From assembly GCF_001983175.1 (NCBI RefSeq), contig NZ_MNPW01000013.1, positions 124,001 to 188,000 of the forward strand: DNA of 64,000 nt. Direction: 5' to 3'. A model generated the notes under the pieces. It had not been told where the DNA came from. It saw nothing but the letters and a program-made list of their open reading frames with translations, and made no database searches. The DNA comes from Pseudomonas cedrina subsp. cedrina (GTDB lineage Bacteria > Pseudomonadota > Gammaproteobacteria > Pseudomonadales > Pseudomonadaceae). Shown in pieces: positions 49,708 through 58,774 of the stretch. Positions within the stretch are counted from its first letter, which is position 1. Each line of letters starts with the position of its first letter. The position numbers and the translations under genes were made by a program.

Positions 49708-51249
49708 TCAATGGCTGCCCAGTAATTTAATGAACTCTTCGCACGGCAACGGTCTGCCGAACAGATAGCCCTGCAGGAAATCCACACCTTGTGCGGCCAG
49801 GTATTCGCACTGTTCAGCGGTTTCCACACCTTCAGCAACGATGCCCAAGTCGAGCTTGCCGGATAACTCTATGATGCTGTCCAGAATATGCCGAGAGAGT
49901 GCATCGGCGCCGATCATGGCGACAAAACTCTGGTCGATCTTCAAATAGTCCACATTGAAGTTGCGCAAGTAAGTCAGACTTGAGTGGCCGGTGCCAAAGT
50001 CATCAATCGCGATCATCACCCCCAGTTGATGCAGCGCGTCGAACAGCTGGCGCGTGATATCGCTGGGCACGATCAGCTCGCGCTCGGTCAACTCCAGCAC
50101 CAGAGTCACCTGGCCCACGGCGAACGCACCGAGAAACTCACGGCAGTCATCCACCAGCGCCAGGTCCTGGCAATGGCGGGCGGTGATATTCACGCCGATG
50201 TGGAACCCAGGACGCAAGCGCGCTGCGTGAGGTGCCAGTTGCGCGGCAGTCTGGCGCAGCAGGGCGCGGGTCATCGGCACGATCAGCCCCGAGTGCTCGG
50301 CCAGCGGAATAAACAGGTCGGGGCGCACCAGCCCCTCCTTCGGGTGTTGCCAGCGCATCAGCACTTCGCAGCCGGCCCATTCGCGGGTATCGCCGCGTAC
50401 AACCGGTTGGTAGTAAGCAATGAACTCGTTGGCGCCCAGCGCCCGTTGCAGTTCATGGGTCGGTGCCGATGAGCGCTTTTGCAGCCAATGCGCCAACAGG
50501 CCCGCCAGCACGCCAAAGAACACCACCAGGCTGAACGGCGCTGGGTATCGGGCTTGCATGTAGCGCCACACCTCGCCGGCCGGCATGCCCGCCTCGACAC
50601 GGTAGCGATAGCGCTCGGATGCCAACTGGTGATGGGCCACCGCAAATACCGGCAGCGGGCTCTCATGTACCGTGCCATCGGCCGCCAGCCAATGCGGGCC
50701 CACTTGCAGCATCAGGTGGGCATAACGGCTGATCAGGCGCAGCGTGTTGGTCAGGTGATAACCGTCAATCGACGCAAAAGCTGCTTTATCGCCGTCTACC
50801 AGCCGATAAACCAGCACGGCGGTGTCCGGCGTAACCGGATTGCCATTCATCAGCCATAACTGGCCATCCACATAGTCTTGCGGGTTGACCGGCGACTCAT
50901 AATTGCCGCCGAACAAAGAACTGCAATAGATGTTTTTTTGCCAGGATAAGGTGGTCGCACGTACGAACGGCCCGCGTGTAACCTGTTCGCGCAGCGCCAA
51001 TTGCGTGGCGTTGTCGCATGGTTGCCCGGCCAAAGGCAGCAGCGCCTGGGCGGCGAGTGCGGCGTTGTCGAGCATCAGGTCGAACTGGCGCACTGCTTCC
51101 TGGGCGGTCTGGGCGGTGTTTTGTTGCAGGGTACGCTCGGCTTGCCAATGCAAGATGACCACCCCGAGCGCAACGGGCAGCAAGGCACTCAAGGAGGTGA
51201 TCAGGTAACGACTGGCGCGTTTTCGCGGGCCGTTGACGGTCAGGGGCAT
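49708..51249 (-). CDS. CSS-motif EAL phosphodiesterase
   Basis: This 513-residue protein has a membrane segment near the N-terminus, a periplasmic CSS-motif domain (YCSSLFGG) and a second membrane segment (FSLVVFFGVLAGLLAHWL). The cytoplasmic EAL domain has CEVLMRWQHP (EVL in place of EAL), NITARHC, ELTERELI, DDFGTGHSSL, YLKIDQSF and EGVET. The catalytic set is present, so c-di-GMP hydrolysis is likely. CSS sensors in enterics respond to periplasmic redox. Start ATG 51249 is uncertain; TTG 51270 is in frame. Confidence 0.88.
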   Translation of the reverse strand: MPLTVNGPRKRASRYLITSLSALLPVALGVVILHWQAERTLQQNTAQTAQEAVRQFDLMLDNAALAAQALLPLAGQPCDNATQLALREQVTRGPFVRATTLSWQKNIYCSSLFGGNYESPVNPQDYVDGQLWLMNGNPVTPDTAVLVYRLVDGDKAAFASIDGYHLTNTLRLISRYAHLMLQVGPHWLAADGTVHESPLPVFAVAHHQLASERYRYRVEAGMPAGEVWRYMQARYPAPFSLVVFFGVLAGLLAHWLQKRSSAPTHELQRALGANEFIAYYQPVVRGDTREWAGCEVLMRWQHPKEGLVRPDLFIPLAEHSGLIVPMTRALLRQTAAQLAPHAARLRPGFHIGVNITARHCQDLALVDDCREFLGAFAVGQVTLVLELTERELIVPSDITRQLFDALHQLGVMIAIDDFGTGHSSLTYLRNFNVDYLKIDQSFVAMIGADALSRHILDSIIELSGKLDLGIVAEGVETAEQCEYLAAQGVDFLQGYLFGRPLPCEEFIKLLGSH

Positions 51250-51347
51250 GAAGTGAACGGCCTGTTGCAAAGGTCAGATTCAATCGATGATAGATGGCTC
51301 GCTCCAAATTAGCTCGCGGTACCTAGCCATTTGGCCAGTATGCAGCG

Positions 51348-52217
51348 CTACAGCGCCAGGCCCTGGGCAATACGAATAAAGGCGAGTGTCGCCGGCGAAG
51401 ACTGGCGTCGGTCGAGTACGGCGAGGCCAACCCGACGTGGCACTCGCGGTGACAGCGCTCGCTGCACATAGCGCGGATCACCCGCCATCGGTAAGGATGC
51501 CTGCGCCACCACACTCACGGCATCGCCCAGGCTGACGGTCTCCAGGGTGCTTAACAACTGCGAACAGCGATAACGCACGTTCGGCGTCAACCGCGCCTCG
51601 TTGAACAGGCGCACCACCAGTTCAGCGGAGCCGGCCTCGGTCAGGGCGAATGGATCGTCGCACAAGTCCTTGAGGCTCACCTGCTCGCGCGCGGCCAGCC
51701 GATGCCCTGCCGGCAACAGCGCCACCATCTGGTCTTCGAACAGGGCGAAGGTGTCGAAGCGTTCCTGTTCCAGCACCACAAAGCCGATGTCGATACGGCG
51801 CTCGTCGAGCCACTGGATGACTTGCCTGTCCGGCCCCTCGTCCATATGCACTTCGATACCTGGGTATTGCAGCCGAAACCGGCTGAGGATTTTCGGCAGC
51901 AGGCAGGTCGAGGCGGTCGGCCCGAAGGAACCGATGCGCAGCGTGCCGCGTTTCATGCCCCGCGCATCCGCCGCCTCCTGCTGCAAGGTGTTGGCCAGGC
52001 CAAGCATGGCCCGGGCGCGGCCCAGCAACTGCGCGCCAATATCACTGAGTTCCACCTGGGTTTGGTGACGCCTGAACAGCGACACTCCCAGTTCCTGCTC
52101 CAGGCCCTTGATTGCATGGGACACCGCCGATTGGCTGATACCCAGGCGGTGGGCCGCGCTGGTGAAACCTTGCAGTTCGGCGACCAGGGAAAAAATTTCG
52201 AGTTGGGTCAAGGTCAT
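51348..52217 (-). CDS. LysR-type regulator
   Basis: This 289-residue protein has an N-terminal HTH (FTSAAHRLGISQSAVSHAIKGLEQELGVSLFRR) and the usual effector domain (GTLRIGSFGPTASTCLLPKIL). It is divergent from the EamA transporter across 76 bases and probably controls it. Ligand unknown. Confidence 0.88.
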   Translation of the reverse strand: MTLTQLEIFSLVAELQGFTSAAHRLGISQSAVSHAIKGLEQELGVSLFRRHQTQVELSDIGAQLLGRARAMLGLANTLQQEAADARGMKRGTLRIGSFGPTASTCLLPKILSRFRLQYPGIEVHMDEGPDRQVIQWLDERRIDIGFVVLEQERFDTFALFEDQMVALLPAGHRLAAREQVSLKDLCDDPFALTEAGSAELVVRLFNEARLTPNVRYRCSQLLSTLETVSLGDAVSVVAQASLPMAGDPRYVQRALSPRVPRRVGLAVLDRRQSSPATLAFIRIAQGLAL

Positions 52218-52293
52218 GAGTCATCACTCATTTTACGATGAGGACGTATTACCAGAAGAATGGGCCAATCCCAAGTCATAAGAGTCAACTCCC

Positions 52294-53217
52294 GTGCATT
52301 TACCTTCGGACCGCATCACTTACCTGAAGCTGGCCGCCGTCACCATGATCTGGGGCGGGACGTTCGTGGCCGGTCGCTACCTGAGCGAGGCAGTCGACCC
52401 CTTGCTGGCGGCCAGCCTGCGGTTTGCGCTGGCCAGCCTGGCGTTGCTCGCGTTTATGGGGTTCGCGCGCATCCCCTTGGCCCGCCCGAGCCTGCGGCAG
52501 ATGACGTACCTGGCGATGCTGGGTTTCTCCGGCATCTTTTTCTACAACCTGTGTTTCTTCTATGGGTTGCAGTACATCAATGCATCCCGGGCCTCGCTGA
52601 TCGTGGCGCTGAACCCGGCGGTCATCGCACTGGCGTCATGGTGGTTATTCAAGGAGCGCCTGAGTGCCGGCAAGGTCACGGGTATTGCGCTATGCCTGAT
52701 GGGCGCCGCCCTGGTTATCGTCAGTCACAGCCCCCAGGTGCTGAGCGAAGCACCCGGCACCTGGCGTGGGGACCTGCTGATTTTCGGCTGCGTAGCGGGG
52801 TGGGGCGTCTACTCGCTGCTTTCCCGCGAACTGAACCAGAGCCTCGGGCCGTTGCAGACGGTGACTTGGTCGATATTGTTGGGCACCCTGATGCTCATCG
52901 TCGTTACGCTGGTCATGGGGCGTTTCAGCCTGGAGGCCATGGGCCGCCTGCATTCCCCCCAAGTACTGAGCCTGATGTACCTCGGTGTGTTGGGCTCGGC
53001 GCTGGCTTATATCGGCTATTACGACGGCATCCGCCAAATCGGCGCGACACGCGCCGGCGTGTTTATTGCGCTGAACCCGCTCACCGCCGTGATCTGTGGC
53101 GCGTTGCTGCTGGGTGAACAGTTGACCCTGCCAATGATGACCGGCGGGGCCGTGATCCTGTTGGGTATCTACCTGTGCAACAAACCCCTTGCGAAGGCCA
53201 AGGCAATGGGGATTTGA
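52294..53217 (+). CDS. EamA/DMT-family permease
   Basis: This 307-residue protein has ten membrane segments in two EamA repeats (TYLKLAAVTMIWGGTFVAGR; and in the second half GDLLIFGCVAGWGVYSLLSREL). The start is GTG 52294. Neighbouring LysR on the opposite strand suggests regulated export of a metabolite; substrate unknown. ALNPLTAVICGALLLGEQL near the end is typical. Confidence 0.87.
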   Translation: MHLPSDRITYLKLAAVTMIWGGTFVAGRYLSEAVDPLLAASLRFALASLALLAFMGFARIPLARPSLRQMTYLAMLGFSGIFFYNLCFFYGLQYINASRASLIVALNPAVIALASWWLFKERLSAGKVTGIALCLMGAALVIVSHSPQVLSEAPGTWRGDLLIFGCVAGWGVYSLLSRELNQSLGPLQTVTWSILLGTLMLIVVTLVMGRFSLEAMGRLHSPQVLSLMYLGVLGSALAYIGYYDGIRQIGATRAGVFIALNPLTAVICGALLLGEQLTLPMMTGGAVILLGIYLCNKPLAKAKAMGI

Positions 53218-53460
53218 TAAGAGTACGGACAAATACGGTTACGCTGTGTAGAATCGATTTACGCATACAAGAATATGGACTTGCGCTCACGCAAGCCTAA
53301 GCCGTCAGAGACTGATGACACCATGAAGCTATTTGGCTGCGCCCTCATCTTTGGTGACTTCCTCGCCCGCAGCGTGCGAGGCCTTTCCTGCGCGCCACCC
53401 CGCAACCTCATCCTTGCTCGCAAATAACAGTCTTTATTACAAGAATGATGAGGTGCCACC

Positions 53461-54543
53461 ATGGCAGATCTATACGAAAACCCAATGGGCCTGATGGGCT
53501 TTGAATTTATTGAGTTCGCATCGCCGACCCCAGGCACCCTGGAACCGATCTTCGAGATCATGGGCTTCACGAAAGTCGCCAGCCACCGCTCGAAGAATGT
53601 GCACCTGTATCGCCAGGGCGAGATCAACCTGATCCTCAACAACGAACCCAACAGCATCGCCTCCTACTTCGCGGCCGAGCACGGCCCGTCGGTGTGCGGC
53701 ATGGCGTTCCGCGTCAAGGACTCGCAACAAGCCTACAACCGTGCCCTTGAGTTGGGTGCACAACCGATCCACATCGAAACCGGCCCGATGGAACTCAACC
53801 TGCCGGCGATCAAGGGCATTGGCGGTGCGCCGCTGTACCTGATCGACCGTTTCGGGGAAGGCAGCTCGATCTATGACATCGACTTCGTCTACCTCGAAGG
53901 CGTGGAGCGCAACCCGCAAGGTGCCGGCCTCAAGGTCATCGACCACCTGACCCACAACGTCTATCGCGGGCGCATGGCCTACTGGGCCAACTTCTACGAA
54001 AAACTGTTCAACTTCCGCGAAGCACGCTACTTCGATATCAAGGGCGAGTACACCGGCCTGACGTCCAAGGCCATGAGCGCGCCGGATGGCATGATCCGCA
54101 TCCCGCTGAACGAAGAGTCATCCAAGGGCGCCGGGCAGATCGAAGAGTTCCTGATGCAGTTCAACGGCGAAGGCATCCAGCACGTGGCGTTCCTGACCGA
54201 TGACCTGGTCAAGACCTGGGACGCGTTGAAGAAGATCGGCATGCGCTTCATGACCGCGCCGCCGGACACTTACTATGAAATGCTCGAAGGCCGCTTGCCG
54301 AATCACGGCGAGCCGGTGGATCAGTTGCAGGCGCGCGGCATCCTGCTGGACGGTTCTTCCGTCGAAGGCGACAAGCGCCTGCTGCTGCAGATCTTCTCGG
54401 AAACCCTGATGGGCCCGGTGTTCTTCGAGTTCATCCAGCGCAAGGGCGACGATGGGTTTGGCGAGGGCAACTTCAAGGCGCTGTTCGAATCCATCGAGCG
54501 CGACCAGGTGCGTCGTGGTGTATTGAACACCGACGAGGCGTAA
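53461..54543 (+). CDS. hpd: 4-Hydroxyphenylpyruvate dioxygenase
   Basis: This 360-residue protein has a two-repeat VOC fold. Iron ligands are expected in HLTHNVYRGRM, IQHVAFLTDD and VFFEFIQRKG (Glu). It begins MADLYENPMGLMGFEFIEFASP, as Pseudomonas HPPDs do, and GAGG lies before ATG 53461. It converts 4-hydroxyphenylpyruvate to homogentisate in tyrosine breakdown. A REP hairpin follows the stop. No other homogentisate genes adjoin. Confidence 0.95.
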   Translation: MADLYENPMGLMGFEFIEFASPTPGTLEPIFEIMGFTKVASHRSKNVHLYRQGEINLILNNEPNSIASYFAAEHGPSVCGMAFRVKDSQQAYNRALELGAQPIHIETGPMELNLPAIKGIGGAPLYLIDRFGEGSSIYDIDFVYLEGVERNPQGAGLKVIDHLTHNVYRGRMAYWANFYEKLFNFREARYFDIKGEYTGLTSKAMSAPDGMIRIPLNEESSKGAGQIEEFLMQFNGEGIQHVAFLTDDLVKTWDALKKIGMRFMTAPPDTYYEMLEGRLPNHGEPVDQLQARGILLDGSSVEGDKRLLLQIFSETLMGPVFFEFIQRKGDDGFGEGNFKALFESIERDQVRRGVLNTDEA

Positions 54544-54548
54544 ATCCG

Positions 54549-54638
54549 TGTGGGAGCGGGCTTGCCCGCGATAGCGGTGGGCCAGCCAACATCAATGTTT
54601 GCTGGGCTGACATCATCGCGGGCAAGCCCGCTCCCACA
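54549..54638. repeat. REP inverted pair after hpd
   Basis: Two 24-base perfect inverted arms (54549-54572 and 54615-54638, GTGGGAGCGGGCTTGCCCGC type) enclose 42 bases. Position just after the hpd stop suggests message-end protection. Confidence 0.9.
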
Positions 54639-54674
54639 TTTCTGATCGGCATCAGGCCAAGTCCGCTGCCTTTA

Positions 54675-55556
54675 TCAGGCTTTGCGTTGACGCACCAAAT
54701 GCTTGAACCCTTCAAAGACCAGCACCATCACCGCCAGCCAGATCGGGATGTAGGTCAGCCATTCGCCGCCCTTGATCCCTTCCCCCAGAATCAGCGCCAC
54801 GCCCAGCAACAGTACCGGTTCCACGTAGCTGAGCAGCCCGAACAGGCTGAACGCCAGCAATCGGCTGGCAATGATGTAGCTCACCAGCGCCGATGCGCTG
54901 ATCAGGCCGAGCATCGGGATTAATGCGTACAGCTTCGGGTGTGCGTCCATCACTGCAAAACCTTGCTCGCCGCTCTGCACAAACCACCAGGCCACCGGCA
55001 GCATCAATGCCATATCCAGCCAGAGTCCGCCGAGGTGATCGGTCTTGAGGATCTTGCGCACGATGAAGTACAGCGGGTAACCGATGATCACTACCAGCGT
55101 GGCCCAGGAAAAACCACCGGCCTGGTACAGCTCGTTGAGCACCCCGAGCCCGGCGAAGAACACCGCGATCTTCTGCAGGTACGACAGCTGTTCACCCCAC
55201 ACCAGGCGCCCGGTCAGCACCATGGTCAGCGGCAGCAGGAAGTAGCCGACCGACACATCCAGGCTGCGCCCGTTCAGCGGCGCCCACATGAACAACCACA
55301 ACTGCGCACCCAGTAAGGCTGAAGACACCAGCACGCCCCCGATCAGGCGCGGTTTGCCAGCCAGCCTGCGCACCAGCTGCCACACACGCCGCCATTCGCC
55401 GCTGACGATCATGAATACCGTCATGCAGGGCATGGTGAGCAACATGCGCCAGCCGAAAATTTCCAGGCCGCTCAAGGGCGTCAGCAATGATGTGAAGTAA
55501 TACATCACGGCAAACAGCACCGAGGCCAAGACCGATAACACAACACCTTTAGACAC
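54675..55556 (-). CDS. rarD: RarD-type EamA permease
   Basis: This 293-residue protein has ten membrane segments and the RarD opening SKGVVLSVLASVLFAVMYYFTSLLTPLSG. It starts at GTG 55556 with GAGGA upstream; the longer ATG frame adds non-family residues. WGEQLSYLQKIAVFFAGLGVLNE is typical. The family is annotated as chloramphenicol-sensitive protein; the natural substrate is unknown. Confidence 0.87.
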   Translation of the reverse strand: MSKGVVLSVLASVLFAVMYYFTSLLTPLSGLEIFGWRMLLTMPCMTVFMIVSGEWRRVWQLVRRLAGKPRLIGGVLVSSALLGAQLWLFMWAPLNGRSLDVSVGYFLLPLTMVLTGRLVWGEQLSYLQKIAVFFAGLGVLNELYQAGGFSWATLVVIIGYPLYFIVRKILKTDHLGGLWLDMALMLPVAWWFVQSGEQGFAVMDAHPKLYALIPMLGLISASALVSYIIASRLLAFSLFGLLSYVEPVLLLGVALILGEGIKGGEWLTYIPIWLAVMVLVFEGFKHLVRQRKA

Positions 55557-55750
55557 ACTGTCCTCGCGAAAGCCGATTTGAAACAAACAAAAAAGATAGG
55601 TGACGGATTATGGTGCTTTTAGTGGGCGAGGGGTGCGCTGTTTTGGGGCAAGGGACGGAAAATGACCCAAGAGGGTCGGTTTGAACAATGCCGATAGAAT
55701 GTGAGGGCCGCCTCGCCGGAGCTCGACAGTCCCCAGATTGAATCCTGTGC

Positions 55751-56758
55751 TTACAGCGCGATTCGGCCAGAGACAAAGTGGCCCACGTCATTGAAGCCAG
55801 GTGTGGACGAATGCCCCGGGGTCACCAGCGCATCGATGAAGGCCTCATCTTCAGCCGTGATCTTCACGTCCAGGGCGCCGATGTAGGCGTCCCACTGCGC
55901 CTCGGTGCGCGGCCCGACAATCGCCGAGCTGACCGCCGAATTGTTCAACACCCAGGCGATCGCAAACTCCACGATCCCCACGCCGCGTCCCTGGGTGTAT
56001 TGCTGGATCTGCTGAGCGATGCGCAGCGATTCCACGCGCCATTCGGTTTCCAGGATGCGTTTGTCCTGGCGCGCCGCGCGGCTGCCGGCCTCGGGCGTGA
56101 CATCCGGGGCGTATTTGCCGCTGAGCACGCCACGGGCCAGTGGGCTGTAAGGCACCACGCCCAGGCCGTAGGCGGCTGCGGCGGTGATCTGCTCCACCTC
56201 GGCCTGGCGGTTGACGATGTTGTACAGCGGCTGGCTGATGACAGGTTTGTCCACCCCCAGGCGTTCAGCCACGCGGATCACTTCGGCGATGCGCCAGCCG
56301 CGATAATTGGACAGGCCCCAATAGCGGATCTTGCCCTGGCGGATCAAGTCGCCGATCGCCGACACCGTCACTTCAAGCGGGGTGTTGTGGTCTTCGCGGT
56401 GCAGGTAGTAGATGTCCAGGTAATCGGTGTCGAGCCGCGCCAGGCTGGCGTCCAGCGCATTAAAGAGGCGCTTGCGGCTCAGGCCGCTGCGGTTGGGCAC
56501 TCCGTCGGCCGGGCCGAATCCGACTTTGGAGGCCACGATCCAGTCCTGACGCTGCCGCGCGATGGCCTCACCGACGATTTCCTCGGAGCGCCCGGCGGTG
56601 TAGACGTCCGCCGTGTCGATAAAATTGATGCCCTGGTCCCAGGCCTTGCCGATGATGCGCAGCGAGTCCTCGGTGCTGGTCTGTTCGCCAAACATCATGG
56701 TGCCCAGGGTCAAGGCGCTGACCTTCAAACCGGACTGGCCCAATGTGCGGTAAATCAT
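55751..56758 (-). CDS. Aldo/keto reductase
   Basis: This 335-residue protein starts at ATG 56758 (GAGGAG 7 bases upstream). It has NFIDTADVYTAGRSEEIVGEAI (Asp, Tyr of the tetrad), IVASKVGFG (Lys), DIYYLHREDHNTPLEV (His), YWGLSNYRGW and VPYSPLARGVLSGKY, all conserved. It is an NADPH-dependent carbonyl reductase of YghZ/Tas type; substrate unknown. It is on the same strand as the downstream rarD but separated from it by 194 bases. Confidence 0.9.
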   Translation of the reverse strand: MIYRTLGQSGLKVSALTLGTMMFGEQTSTEDSLRIIGKAWDQGINFIDTADVYTAGRSEEIVGEAIARQRQDWIVASKVGFGPADGVPNRSGLSRKRLFNALDASLARLDTDYLDIYYLHREDHNTPLEVTVSAIGDLIRQGKIRYWGLSNYRGWRIAEVIRVAERLGVDKPVISQPLYNIVNRQAEVEQITAAAAYGLGVVPYSPLARGVLSGKYAPDVTPEAGSRAARQDKRILETEWRVESLRIAQQIQQYTQGRGVGIVEFAIAWVLNNSAVSSAIVGPRTEAQWDAYIGALDVKITAEDEAFIDALVTPGHSSTPGFNDVGHFVSGRIAL

Positions 56759-56838
56759 GGATAACTCCTCACGGCAGCAAATGTGCTCCATGCAATACCA
56801 GACTCAGAGGCTCTGGGACAAGCCCTGCGGGGATTTCT

Positions 56839-57741
56839 TCAGGTGCCCAGCAATGCCTGACACCGCTCGAGCAAAAAGCGATGCAGCACCTTCACCCGTT
56901 CCGATACTTGCAGGCGGTGGGGGCACATCAGGTTGAACGGCGCAGGTTCCCCCGTCCAATCCTCGAACAGCGGCACCAACCGGCCGGCGGCAATATCCCC
57001 GACCACATCGAGCCTGGCCTTGTACGCGATACCGTGGCCCGCCAACGCCCAGCGCCGCACGATTTCCCCGTCATCGCTGAGAAAATCCCCGCTCACGTCG
57101 ACCTCTTGCAACTGCGCGCCCTGGCGAAAGCGCCAGGTTTTGCTCACCTGGCCCTGGCGCATGTACCGCAGCGCGCTGTGCCGGGCCAGTTCCATCGGCT
57201 CACGGGGCATGCCGTGGCGCGCCAGGTACGCCGGGCTGGCACACGCGACGCGGCAATGCTCGGGCGCAATGGGCAGCGCCACCAGGCTGGAATCCTGGGG
57301 CACGCCGAAACGCAGGGCGATGTCCACGGTTTCGCGGAACAGGTCGGCGTTGCTGTCGTTGAGCATTAACTGCAAGCGAATATTCGGGTGCTGCGCTTTG
57401 AATTCATCCAGCCAACCCAGCACCACATTGCGCCCGAAGTCCGACGGTGCGGCCAACTGCAGCAACCCAGTCAGGCCCTGGCCTTGCTGCTTGAGCGCCT
57501 GTTCGCCTTCGGACAAGGCCGCCAGCGCCACGCGCACGCTGTCCAGGTAGCGCCGGCCTTCTTCGGTCAGGCGCATGCTGCGGGTAGAGCGCGCCAGCAG
57601 GCGAATGCCCAGTCGGGTTTCGAGGCGCTTGAGCGCAATGCTCGCGGCCGCCGGCGTCAAACCCAGGCCACGTGCGGCGGCCGACAGGCTGCCGGTGTCG
57701 GCGGTGCGCGCGAAGACTTCAAGGTCGAGGATCGAGCTCAT
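56839..57741 (-). CDS. LysR-type regulator
   Basis: This 300-residue protein has HTH DTGSLSAAARGLGLTPAAASIALKRLETRLGIRLLARSTR and a PBP2-type effector domain (FRETVDIALRFGVPQDSSLV). It is divergent from the SDR gene across 98 bases and upstream of the aldo/keto reductase on the same strand. It probably controls one or both. Confidence 0.88.
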   Translation of the reverse strand: MSSILDLEVFARTADTGSLSAAARGLGLTPAAASIALKRLETRLGIRLLARSTRSMRLTEEGRRYLDSVRVALAALSEGEQALKQQGQGLTGLLQLAAPSDFGRNVVLGWLDEFKAQHPNIRLQLMLNDSNADLFRETVDIALRFGVPQDSSLVALPIAPEHCRVACASPAYLARHGMPREPMELARHSALRYMRQGQVSKTWRFRQGAQLQEVDVSGDFLSDDGEIVRRWALAGHGIAYKARLDVVGDIAAGRLVPLFEDWTGEPAPFNLMCPHRLQVSERVKVLHRFLLERCQALLGT

Positions 57742-57839
57742 TTGTAAAAATCCTTTAAAGATCTTGTCGTTTTACCCGGATTTTTCGTCGATTGCCAAGC
57801 TGGGAAGATGAACGCTCACTTTCTTCCCAGGAATCTCCC

Positions 57840-58544
57840 ATGACTTCTCCTCTCAACGGCAAAACGGTCATTGTGATCGGCGGCAGCAGCGGTATCGGTG
57901 CTGCAGTGGCCAAGGCCGCCGCTGCGCGCGGCGCACAGGTGGTGCTGGCCGGGCGACGCTTGGCGTCCGGCGTTGAAAACGGCCTGCGCAGCGAACCGGT
58001 GGATGTCACCGATGCCGCGTCCCTGCAACGTCTGTTCGAGCGCGTGGGGCGTTTTGATCACCTGGTCTACACCTCGGGGCCGAGTGTGCGTGCCAAGCCA
58101 TTGATCGAAACCGACCTGAATGAGGCGCAGGAAAACTTCAACGTGAAACTCTGGGGCTCGCTGCGGGCCATCCAGTTGGCACTGCCGTTTCTCGACGAAC
58201 ACGGCAGCATCAGCCTGACGTCCGGGCAACTGGGGCGCAAGCTGGTGCCGGGACAATTCGTCAAGGTCGGCATCAACGCCGCGACAGAAGCATTGGGCAA
58301 GCAACTGGCCAAAGAGCTGGCGCCACGACGGGTCAATGTGATCAGCCCTGGGGTGATTGATACCCCCGCGTATGCAGGGCTGGCCGAAGACCAGCGCCTG
58401 GCGATGTTCGCCAAGGCGGGCGGTGCATTGCCGGTGGGGCGAGTAGGGCAGGCGCAGGAAGTGGCGGCGGGGTATGTGCTGGCCATGGAAAATGGCTACA
58501 TGACCGGCAGCGTGATCGACATCGACGGCGGCGGTCTCCTGTAA
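57840..58544 (+). CDS. Atypical short-chain dehydrogenase
   Basis: This 234-residue SDR has the nucleotide motif VIGGSSGIGAAVA and a serine in SLTSGQLGRK. In place of Tyr-x-x-x-Lys the sequence is VPGQFVKVGINAATEALG, so the catalytic Tyr is absent while the Lys is kept. The C-terminal part (VNVISPGVIDTP, ending MTGSVIDIDGGGLL) is normal. ATG 57840 has AGGA upstream. Activity may be changed or non-reductive. It is divergent from a LysR gene. Confidence 0.85.
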   Translation: MTSPLNGKTVIVIGGSSGIGAAVAKAAAARGAQVVLAGRRLASGVENGLRSEPVDVTDAASLQRLFERVGRFDHLVYTSGPSVRAKPLIETDLNEAQENFNVKLWGSLRAIQLALPFLDEHGSISLTSGQLGRKLVPGQFVKVGINAATEALGKQLAKELAPRRVNVISPGVIDTPAYAGLAEDQRLAMFAKAGGALPVGRVGQAQEVAAGYVLAMENGYMTGSVIDIDGGGLL

Positions 58545-58560
58545 ACACTGTACGACCAGG

Positions 58561-58764
58561 TGGGAGCTGGCTTGCCTGCGATGGCGATCGTTCCCACGCT
58601 CTGCGTGGGAATGCCGCCCCGGACGCTCTGCGTCCCGAAGCCGGCGCCTGTTTCAAGTAATGCGCAAGGAGACGCGGAGCGTCACGGGATGCATTCCCAC
58701 GCAGAGCGTGGGAACGATCGATGTGTAGATACCTATGGCTATCGCGGGCAAGCCCGGCTCCCAC
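58561..58764. repeat. Nested REP cruciform after the SDR gene
   Basis: An outer REP pair (58561-58582 and 58741-58763) encloses a 29-base perfect inverted pair (58586-58614 and 58691-58719). Each inner arm is itself a palindrome (TTCCCACGCTCTGCGTGGGA type). Further small palindromes lie inside (58621-58635). It occupies the non-coding gap between the SDR and MFS genes. Confidence 0.9.
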
Positions 58765-58774
58765 ACTGATCTCA

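Noticed and set aside
53323..53427. 34-residue ORF upstream of hpd
   Set aside because: No Shine-Dalgarno, no recognisable peptide features and no link to hpd translation; chance frame is more likely.
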